From: JBCCFW01 sp039029535
GTDB lineage: Bacteria > Acidobacteriota > JBCCFW01
Assembly: GCA_039029535.1 (NCBI GenBank)
Contig: JBCCFW010000237.1
Location: forward strand, 1 to 9,678
Direction of reading: 5' to 3'
DNA: 9,678 bases
The translations under genes were made by a program, and so were the position numbers. Of this stretch, positions 4,217 to 9,678 are shown one piece after another. How positions within the stretch are numbered: the first letter of the stretch is position 1; every line of letters starts with the position of its first letter. Below the pieces are notes generated by a model, which did not search any database, was not told the DNA's origin, and was given only the letters and a program-made list of their open reading frames with translations.

Positions 4217-5473
4217 TCACCCCGCCGCAGAGTCGTGAGAGGCGAGCACGCGTTCAATCCGAGCTCTTAACCAGTCGCCAAAAACCACGGGCCGCCAGTC
4301 TTCACGTAGGCCAGCCGCTAGGCTGGCCAAGTAGTTGACGCCTGCACCGGCTACGGCACCAGGCATTCCACCTGTCGCGGCGCCTACTGCTGCACCTCCG
4401 AGCACACCGAAGAGGCGGAGGGCCTTGCGTCCCACGGATGTAGTAGAAGATTCCTTGGCTACCTCGTGGTGATAGGCGATGATCGCGTTTCGGTCGCGCT
4501 CTGACTCTGTTTGCAGCCACTCACGGAACTTCCCCGCCTTCTTCCGAAGCGCAAGGACATCTCCCAAACGCAGGCGCTCCTCATTCACAAAGCGTTGGAT
4601 GTCGGGAAAGTCCACCTCCTCTTGGAGGCTCTCAATGATCGACGTTGGTCTCAGAAGCCGATCGGCCTCGTAGAGCTTGTCGCCGACTAGACATGAGAAG
4701 GGGGAGGGCAGAAAGAGATCGCACTTCTCCCGCGAAGCCGTCCAGAGGTCACGGTTGGCAAGGGCAGCAGCGACGAGCGGAGTTCCGTCATGGAAGCCCA
4801 CGGCGTCTCCAGCGATGTTCGCTACAGCATCAAAGTCGATGTTGTAGGTAACGCGGCGCTGGTCGTGACTGGGCGCCCCCCTCACTACGGCACTCACCTC
4901 AGGCGGCTGCCCGGCATCACGCATTCTGAATACTTCGTCAACGAACGCCTGAACGATGAGGGCGGAACGCCTTGGCTCGAAGACATCGTCCCTGGCATTC
5001 CCCACGCTGCTGCCGAACTCGCTTGCTTTTACTTCAGTAACACGGCGATCCAAGACTGCGCGTGTAAACTTCCTGCGAACCCTGGGGCTTGGGAAGGCAT
5101 TGCGAACAAGGTCATGTTTCAGGATGCGCTGACGAAACGTCTTGGGCTCAAGCTGCTCCTCATCTTGGACGTTGAAGAGCCCAAATGCCCCACTACGTAG
5201 CTTGACCGCTGTACTGATAAAGGCGTACTCGTAGAGGTGAATCGTGCCATCCGAGATCAGGGCCCGGAAGTCAGCGAGTGAGTCTTCCTTTACTAGACGG
5301 CGAATGAGCTCGGCGAAGCAAGCCGCATTGCCTACTTCAAGTAGGACTCGCTCGTAGTAGAGCAAGGCCTCGGCGAGGAGCCCGAAGTTGGCTTGTCGTC
5401 CCTCAGCAGCCAACCGGGGCGCGCCATAGGCCCAAACCTCAAGCGGTACGAAGCAGGTCGTATGTGCGGTCAT
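4217..5473 (-). CDS. Orphan protein of 418 residues with hydrophobic glycine-rich C-terminal segment
   Basis: Starts at ATG 5473 (MTAHTTCFVPLEVWAYG); no Shine-Dalgarno is obvious. Residues 1-340 look soluble and mixed alpha/beta, with several conserved-looking blocks: LLAEALLYYERVLLEVGN, DGTIHLYEYAFISTAV, EVKASEFGSSVGNARDD and ALIVQAFVDEVFRM. A charged helix (RLRLGDVLALRKKAGKFREWL) leads into residues about 355-388, FGVLGGAAVGAATGGMPGAV and onward, with GxxxG and AxxxG spacing like a glycine zipper or membrane hairpin. It ends in DWRPVVFGDWLRARI. I recall similar unnamed bacterial proteins but no function. GC content is visibly lower than its flanks (about 55-58% in lines I counted), which suggests recent acquisition. 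A 3' hairpin follows the stop. Confidence 0.8.
   Translation of the reverse strand: MTAHTTCFVPLEVWAYGAPRLAAEGRQANFGLLAEALLYYERVLLEVGNAACFAELIRRLVKEDSLADFRALISDGTIHLYEYAFISTAVKLRSGAFGLFNVQDEEQLEPKTFRQRILKHDLVRNAFPSPRVRRKFTRAVLDRRVTEVKASEFGSSVGNARDDVFEPRRSALIVQAFVDEVFRMRDAGQPPEVSAVVRGAPSHDQRRVTYNIDFDAVANIAGDAVGFHDGTPLVAAALANRDLWTASREKCDLFLPSPFSCLVGDKLYEADRLLRPTSIIESLQEEVDFPDIQRFVNEERLRLGDVLALRKKAGKFREWLQTESERDRNAIIAYHHEVAKESSTTSVGRKALRLFGVLGGAAVGAATGGMPGAVAGAGVNYLASLAAGLREDWRPVVFGDWLRARIERVLASHDSAAG
4309..4328. repeat. Perfect 8-base inverted repeat inside the orphan gene
   Basis: GGCCAGCC (4309-4316), GCTA, GGCTGGCC (4321-4328). It lies near the 3' end of the 418-residue gene, in codons for NYLASLAAG. 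It would make a stable mRNA hairpin about 90 bases before the stop. It may reflect codon constraint of an Ala/Leu-rich stretch. Confidence 0.4.
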
Positions 5474-5653
5474 CGATTGAGCTACGAATGTCAGCTGTAG
5501 GAGTTTCCGTCCAAGTCATGGCTCAGGCTCAGTCCAGCAACGGGCTGCCTGTGGTATCTGCAGAGCCTGCTTTGCAGCGCCTCAGTCTCCCCCGCGCCTC
5601 CGAATCCTGTTCCGTCACACTCGGGCTTGGTCAGCAAGCTGCACGACCGGCTC

Positions 5654-6658
5654 TCATTCGTCGGTGACCGTCTCGACAGCGAGAGCCTCGAGCTCAAGGC
5701 TGTAGGGGATCGGGCTGGGAAGCTCGACCATCGACTCGAGGTCCGGCCCCTCGCCGGTGAAGGCCACGGCCTTGACCGTCCACCGGTTCGGCCACCATGT
5801 CGCCACGGCCCAGGGCTCGCCCTCAGCCATCCCGGAGTGGAGACGGGGTCTCAGGTCGACTCGGCCGCCTCGGCCCGGGAGAGCCGACCTAGCGCCTGCA
5901 TCGGGATTTCCACGACCCGATGAACGGTCGGTACTGGAGAGGGCCCGCTGGTCGCTGGGCCAGCCGAAGGGTGGGATGAGCACGGTGGGCGCGGAGCGCT
6001 CGATCGGGGCACTGACGTGGTCGAAGGGCAACGATGGCAGGGGTGAGCGGACCTCGCTAGACTCCAGCACGATCGAACCAGCACGCTCGATGGGGGCTCC
6101 GATGTCGTTGATCGGAAGGGTGGCGTGGGTCACCAACCCTCCATCCAGCTCCTGGACGAGTAGGTGGACTGCTCCGTCCAGCGCGGCGAGGCCGACGAGG
6201 AAGCCAGGACCGAGGCCGAGGACGTTGCTCCTGTCTCCGTCCGCGAGGACCGCCACGACGGAGATCCGGGGCGAGGATGGCTCGGTCATCCACGCGGTGA
6301 AGTAGTGAGGGCCGGCGCCAGCGACCTTTGGAGTACCGAACGCATCTGTAGCTGGCACCGAAGGCAGCGTCGTCCAGCTTGTCCACGATGAAGCCGCGAG
6401 CCGTATCGAGTTGCTTGACGGCGAGACCCAGGCGACGAGCACCGTCGAGTCCAGCATTGCCCAGCCCGGCGTCCCGTCGCCGATGCGGTCGCCGTTGGGG
6501 TTCAGCGTGAGCGGATTCGCGTCGCCAACTACCGTCCACGGCCCTGCGGGCGTCACCTCTACCGAAAAGGACGGAATCCAGCCGGGCACCAGCCGGGCCT
6601 CGGCAAAGGCGACAGAGGCAACGACGAGGAAGACGGAGCCGGCGAGGATCCGTCTCAT
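5654..6658 (-). CDS. Secreted protein, possibly beta-propeller
   Basis: 334 residues from ATG 6658, which overlaps the upstream regulator's TGA as ATGA and has GGAGG 6 bases ahead. Residues 1-21 (MRRILAGSVFLVVASVAFAEA) are a clear Sec signal peptide with AFA as the likely cleavage site. The mature part is rich in short beta-like blocks separated by Gly/Pro/Asp turns (TVLVAWVSPSSNSIRLAAS, HYFTAWMTEPSSPRISVVAV, GEPWAVATWWPNRWTVKAVA), recalling sialidase- or kelch-type propeller blades, although no Asp-box is clear. Two short repeats, GAPIERA (about 187-193) and SAPIERS (216-222), stand out. Residues about 243-268 are unusually Arg/Gly-rich, and that stretch reads more naturally in another frame. 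Probable role: extracellular or periplasmic binding; substrate unknown. Confidence 0.75.
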   Translation of the reverse strand: MRRILAGSVFLVVASVAFAEARLVPGWIPSFSVEVTPAGPWTVVGDANPLTLNPNGDRIGDGTPGWAMLDSTVLVAWVSPSSNSIRLAASSWTSWTTLPSVPATDAFGTPKVAGAGPHYFTAWMTEPSSPRISVVAVLADGDRSNVLGLGPGFLVGLAALDGAVHLLVQELDGGLVTHATLPINDIGAPIERAGSIVLESSEVRSPLPSLPFDHVSAPIERSAPTVLIPPFGWPSDQRALSSTDRSSGRGNPDAGARSALPGRGGRVDLRPRLHSGMAEGEPWAVATWWPNRWTVKAVAFTGEGPDLESMVELPSPIPYSLELEALAVETVTDE

Positions 6659-7845
6659 GCTCCAGCCTCCTCCCGCATCAACTGTTCGAACTCTATGACA
6701 GCCGGGGACATCTCTTGAGTGCGAGGGTAGAGCCCCTTGCACAGCATGAGCACATCGGCAGCCGCCTCGTCATTACCCGAAGCCACCTCGACGAGGTACG
6801 TCTCCCACAAGGCGGAGAAGAGGTCCCCGTGGGCGCTCTGCTCCTGGAACCGTGCGGCTGCCTGCTCCAGGCACTCGCGGGCATCATCCAGCCGTTCGCC
6901 TTGGCTGTGGACGATCCCGAGGTTCAGCATCGCCTGTCCCATGAAGTAGGGGCTCGGGGCCTTGCTGGCCGACTCGAAGACGGAAGTGAGGAGCCCGATC
7001 GCCTGGGCCTCTTGACCCATCATGTTGAACGCCACGGCCCGAAGGGTGTTGATGGTGAGTGCGCGGGCGCTGTTGGCCGTGTGCAGCTCACCAGCGGTCA
7101 GACGCTCCGCTTCGAGCACGTGCCTGGCATCCGGTTGCTCACCCAACCTGAAAGCGCATCGGGCCTTGAACAGGAGGATGCGGACACGGGAGATGGCGAT
7201 GTCACGGCGTAGCGCAGGTTTAGTGCTGGGAGGCAGCCGGTCGAGGGCTTCCTTGGCAGTGATCGCCGCCATGTCGAGGTGCCCACCCTGCGCCAAAATG
7301 TCCGCGAGAGCGCGATAGTGGTAGGGCTTGGCCCCATCGCTGATGTGAGGAGACTCCACGCAGTCGAGAGCGAGATCCCGGGCCGTTGCGACAAGGCCGA
7401 GCTTGTTGCACGTGAGCGCACGGTGGAGACGCCAGGAAGCGGCAGTCGACTCAGCCTCGGCCCTCAGCTCGCCCTCTGTTGCGATGACCAAGGCACGCTT
7501 GAGATCGCCGAGGTCAGTAGCCGCCTGCCACTCCGGCTTTCGCTGCGACTCATCGGTGATGCCGCTCGGTCCGTACTCGCTCACGAGTCTCTGGAGGAAG
7601 GCTGTGTCGAGGATGGCTGCTGGCTTCGCACCGATGCCAACTGCCAACGCACCGGCGATGGCGAGATCCGGCTCGACACGACCTTCCTCGAGATGGCGGA
7701 GGAGATCCTCGTCGATCGGCTTGCAGAGACCCCGGCTCGCGGCGTCTTCGATGACGGCTAGGACATCCTCAACCGATCGCTCTCCACGCAGGCGGACCAG
7801 CTCACGGCTCAGGAGGTTGAAGCGAGGGAACTCCAAGTCGGCCAT
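6655..7845 (-). CDS. XRE-type HTH plus TPR regulator
   Basis: 396 residues from ATG 7845, with GGAG 8-10 bases upstream. Residues about 10-75 (LLSRELVRLRGERSVEDVLA through DLLRHLEEGRVEPDLAIAGALAVGIG) resemble a divergent Cro/C1-type helix-turn-helix ending in the usual 'IERGRxxPsLxLaxxIAxALgv' pattern. The rest (about 100-390) is an all-helical array with TPR signatures: WRLHRALTCNKLGLVATARDLA, YHYRALADILAQGGHLDMAA, AMLNLGIVHSQGERLDDARE. This build (XRE plus TPR) is that of regulators whose TPRs sense a peptide or partner protein, such as the RRNPP group in Firmicutes; membership is not claimed. It is coupled by ATGA to the secreted protein, so the two probably act together. The helix-turn-helix part is weaker than the TPR part. 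Confidence 0.72.
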   Translation of the reverse strand: MADLEFPRFNLLSRELVRLRGERSVEDVLAVIEDAASRGLCKPIDEDLLRHLEEGRVEPDLAIAGALAVGIGAKPAAILDTAFLQRLVSEYGPSGITDESQRKPEWQAATDLGDLKRALVIATEGELRAEAESTAASWRLHRALTCNKLGLVATARDLALDCVESPHISDGAKPYHYRALADILAQGGHLDMAAITAKEALDRLPPSTKPALRRDIAISRVRILLFKARCAFRLGEQPDARHVLEAERLTAGELHTANSARALTINTLRAVAFNMMGQEAQAIGLLTSVFESASKAPSPYFMGQAMLNLGIVHSQGERLDDARECLEQAAARFQEQSAHGDLFSALWETYLVEVASGNDEAAADVLMLCKGLYPRTQEMSPAVIEFEQLMREEAGA

Positions 7846-7883
7846 CGGGGCGTCTCCATTGTCGGATCAAGCTCCTATCACAA

Positions 7884-7901
7884 TCCCAAGTGAACCTGGG
7901 A
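7884..7901. promoter_or_regulatory. Dyad upstream of the XRE-TPR gene
   Basis: TCCCAAG (7884-7890) and CCTGGGA (7895-7901) form an 18-base dyad with one mismatch around TGAA. It lies 39 bases upstream of the ATG at 7845, where a promoter would be expected, so it may be a self-regulatory operator. No convincing -35/-10 pair is visible. Confidence 0.3.
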
Positions 7902-8084
7902 AAGTAGATTGCGTTCGAGCGGGACGAGGTATCGCGGACCGCCACCACCCTCAATTCGGGCGAAATCGGCGTTCTGGCAAGCCATCACTCACGATGCCGA
8001 ACGATTTCCCCACCAAGCCAGAAAGACTCGACCGCAGCTCTCAGGGCACCCACTTGTCTGTTGACTAACACCAAGGAGGACAAC

Positions 8085-8311
8085 GTGCGCTGTGCCAATG
8101 AGACCGAGCGTCCCAGTCGGGCATCGGCAGGAATCGCTGGAATGCACCAAGCGTGCTCTCGGGGCCGTGGCTTGTGGCCATCGCCCTGTGCGCTTGTCTG
8201 ATCACGCGCCTGCCTCCGTTTCCGGTCGCCATTCCTCCGTTGCCTTGCCTCCTCAGCCCGAGCTACGGGGTGAGGGAACGCTGCACGTTCTTCCCATACA
8301 CTGGTGCCTAG
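8085..8311 (+). CDS. Possible small gene behind a strong Shine-Dalgarno, perhaps frameshifted
   Basis: AAGGAGGA (8073-8080) is a near-consensus Shine-Dalgarno well spaced to GTG 8085. That frame runs 38 codons (MRCANETERPSRASAGIAGM...) to TGA 8199-8201. In the -1 frame from about 8102 onward the translation is more protein-like: SVLSGPWLVAIALCACLITR, a hydrophobic signal- or membrane-type segment, followed by LPPFPVAIPPLPCLL and YGVRERCTFFPYTGA, ending at TAG 8309-8311. GTG 8153 could start that second part alone (52 residues), but it lacks a ribosome site. Reading both as one frameshifted small secreted or lipoprotein-like gene is possible. The 7846-8357 gap otherwise holds nothing I can support. 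Confidence 0.28.
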
Positions 8312-8357
8312 ATGGCGAAGTGTCGCAGCGCACTGTGGTGAGGAGCGGCTCGAGCAG

Positions 8358-9362
8358 TCACCGCCAGTCTCCCGAGGCAACGAATGGTCCCCAGTAGAAC
8401 GGGTGTTCGTTTCTTCCTGACGCACGGAGATCGTGAAGTACCGCATGGCTAGCGTGTCGCACGGACTCTGCAGTATCGAGTTGACTGACGAGTCGAGCCT
8501 CGTATAGCGCTTTCATCCAAGAGACCGTCCACTGGTCGTCAACCTGCCACAGGCTCATGATCACCGTATCGGCGCCCGCAATGCTGAACGCGCGCTGTAG
8601 CCCCAGCACGCCCTCGCCAGCTGCAACATCGCCACGTCCAGTATCGCATGCTGAAAGGACTGCCCATTCCACGCCAGATAGGTCTAGCGACATCACTTCC
8701 TGCGCCGTGAGCACGCCGTTCTCCGACTGAAGCGGAGCGCGTGCTCGATGCTCGAAGCGTGCTAGGGCGAGGCCGCTTCGTAGTAGTGGGTTGTTGTTTG
8801 ATGTTGTCGTGTCTGGCTCGTTCCTGTCCACCGCTCCGACGACTCCTCGTGACTTGCCCTCGACGTGGCCGCACTCGGGTCCGAGGAAGAAGCCGTGAGT
8901 AGCTAAGTGCAGTACTCGATGCTTAGGCGCGAGTGCCTTGAACATCTCCTCACTAGCCTGAGTGCCGAGGAGAACGGTTGACCGTCTTGAGCCCCCTAGG
9001 CGACGATCGTTACTTCGCCAGAGGCGTCTCACGATCCGTGCTTCGCTTCTCGTGTTCGGCAGCCGCTTGAAGCGTAACTCGGAGAACGCGAGACAGTTCG
9101 GGCTTGGGCCACGTCGCGCTATGGCGCTGATTGCCTTTAGCGCCCAAGGAATGACGCCAGTCGGAGGTGGAGTCGCGCTAGTCCTGAGCTTGGCTGCGTA
9201 AGAGGGGTCTGCGAGCGCGAGAAGACCGCCTGCTGCTTGTTGGATCGGGCGAGCCCGTAGGGTGAGATCTCGTTCCGCACGCAAGTAGTGGAATGTGGCA
9301 TCGACGTCGTCGTCAGGGTGCGCCCACGGAGCTAGCGCGACCGGCTTTAGGGCCAATTTCAT
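8358..9362 (-). CDS. CHAT-domain cysteine protease, N-terminus apparently truncated
   Basis: 334 residues from ATG 9362; ATG 9419 would add 19 residues and overlap the divergent gene more, and an in-frame TGA lies just above it. CHAT (caspase HetF associated with TPRs) proteases are clan CD peptidases. The catalytic His is in HLATHGFF (H156) and the Cys in WAVLSACDTGRGD (C239), both intact. Other family blocks are present: GGLLALADPSY (45-55), LPNTRSEARIV (101-111), NPLLRSGLALA (191-201), GVLTAQEVMSLDL (216-228), AGADTVIMSLWQVDD (262-276) and the ending HPFYWGPFVASGDW (320-333). The family normally has about 50-100 more residues before LAPWAHP, and usually TPRs before that; here they are missing. 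The 3' half is a good match; start and native length are uncertain. GC is lower than in the left part of the window. Confidence 0.88.
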   Translation of the reverse strand: MKLALKPVALAPWAHPDDDVDATFHYLRAERDLTLRARPIQQAAGGLLALADPSYAAKLRTSATPPPTGVIPWALKAISAIARRGPSPNCLAFSELRFKRLPNTRSEARIVRRLWRSNDRRLGGSRRSTVLLGTQASEEMFKALAPKHRVLHLATHGFFLGPECGHVEGKSRGVVGAVDRNEPDTTTSNNNPLLRSGLALARFEHRARAPLQSENGVLTAQEVMSLDLSGVEWAVLSACDTGRGDVAAGEGVLGLQRAFSIAGADTVIMSLWQVDDQWTVSWMKALYEARLVSQLDTAESVRHASHAVLHDLRASGRNEHPFYWGPFVASGDWR

Positions 9363-9678
9363 GAAGTTTCTGATTTCTCTGTGCACTATTTTGCCTGCGG
9401 CATTTGCGTTCGTAGGCATTAGTGCAGCCGGTCAGTCCGACCCTGAAGCCAGCGGAAAATCCGATTTTGCGACCTGCGCCAATTCCGAAGCAGACGAAGC
9501 CGCGCGTCGCGACGCCTGCGCGCGTGCCATAGATGGCGGCGAATACGCCGGGCACGATCTTGCCACGCTGCACTGGAACCTTGGCTGGGCGTTTGATGAC
9601 CTGGGGGATCCAGCCGCCTTGGCAGCCTATCGAGAGGCAAGCGAGATTTCTCCGACCGACCCGGTGTTTGTCCGGGCC
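9361..9678 (+). CDS. Secreted TPR protein, 5' part only (runs off the right edge)
   Basis: 106 codons from ATG 9361 to the edge without a stop. Residues 1-23 (MKFLISLCTILPAAFAFVGISAA) form a Sec signal peptide. The mature start has two cysteines (C39, C53) flanking an acidic/alanine-rich helix in a pattern (C..SEADEAARRDACARAI) common in exported Sel1/TPR-type proteins. Residues about 65-98 (LATLHWNLGWAFDDLGDPAALAAYREASEI) fit one TPR unit. Only a weak ribosome site is visible (AGGG, 9350-9353). Codons are less GC3-biased than in the recombinase. It is divergent from the CHAT gene and shares a CATG start palindrome with it. TPRs commonly bind partner proteins; a partnership with the CHAT protease is an inference, weakened by the signal peptide, which sends it out of the cytoplasm. 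Confidence 0.7.
   Translation, partial: MKFLISLCTILPAAFAFVGISAAGQSDPEASGKSDFATCANSEADEAARRDACARAIDGGEYAGHDLATLHWNLGWAFDDLGDPAALAAYREASEISPTDPVFVRA

Noticed and set aside
4790..5200. 136-codon plus-strand ORF inside the orphan gene
   Set aside because: Antisense to a well-supported gene, with no ribosome site or recognisable domain; treated as a shadow despite fairly normal composition.
5474..5495. GTAGCTCAATCG, resembling a tRNA D-arm, on the minus strand before the orphan gene
   Set aside because: No acceptor, anticodon or T-arm (GGTTCGAATCC-like) at the right distances; a chance match.
7985..8446. 153-codon minus-strand ORF downstream of the CHAT gene
   Set aside because: Overlaps the CHAT 3' end in another frame, is Arg/Gln-rich, and lacks a ribosome site and any motif.
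1..9678. CRISPR array, tRNA, rRNA or insertion-sequence ends
   Set aside because: No regularly spaced repeats, no cloverleaf-like sequence, and no transposase or terminal inverted repeats with target duplications were seen by eye.

Overview
The window is bacterial DNA. Most of it is very GC-rich (my by-eye sample near 3.4 kb is about 70%), genes start with ATG, GTG or TTG, Shine-Dalgarno sequences are recognisable, and there are no introns or eukaryotic signals. Nothing fixes the phylum. The mix of a spermidine-synthase-like enzyme, a bacterial PC4-like protein, an XRE-TPR regulator, a secreted propeller-like protein and a CHAT protease suits a large-genome soil or sediment bacterium (Acidobacteriota, Myxococcota or Actinomycetota type), but that is inference. 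The region looks like a patchwork accessory island: a recombinase in two pieces, gene remnants, orphan genes and GC steps.

Layout. 1-406 (minus): 5' part of a spermidine-synthase-like methyltransferase-fold gene running off the left edge. 407-1107: about 700 bases with no convincing gene, one strong hairpin. 1108-2144 (plus): a tight cassette with a PC4-like ssDNA/RNA-binding protein, a 21-codon mini-ORF linked by ATGA overlaps on both sides, a 67-residue helix-turn-helix protein and an 86-residue two-helix membrane protein. 2145-2693: a doubtful frameshifted ORF ending in a possible 38-residue peptide, with two inverted repeats. 2675-3690 (minus): a tyrosine recombinase split into an N-terminal core-binding ORF and a complete catalytic ORF that meet at a GTGA overlap. 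3691-4216: mostly non-coding, with one decayed coding fragment and two hairpins. 4217-5473 (minus): a 418-residue orphan protein of visibly lower GC with a glycine-zipper-like hydrophobic C-terminal segment. 5654-7845 (minus): an XRE/TPR-type regulator translationally coupled (ATGA) to a secreted 334-residue protein. 7846-8357: a gap with a possible small ORF behind a near-consensus Shine-Dalgarno. 8358-9362 (minus): a CHAT-family cysteine protease with an intact His/Cys pair but apparently missing its N-terminal portion. 9361-9678 (plus): the start of a secreted TPR protein divergent from the CHAT gene, the two ATG codons sharing one CATG.

How they may work together. The PC4/HTH/membrane cassette is probably one transcript with unusual translational coupling. 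The XRE-TPR regulator and secreted protein form a second operon. The CHAT protease and divergent secreted TPR protein may be a pair, since CHAT proteases are usually partnered with or fused to TPRs, or the junction may be a rearrangement. Sensing, protease and a membrane-active-looking orphan lie within 5 kb, which is compatible with a stress or defence role, but nothing in the sequence proves it.
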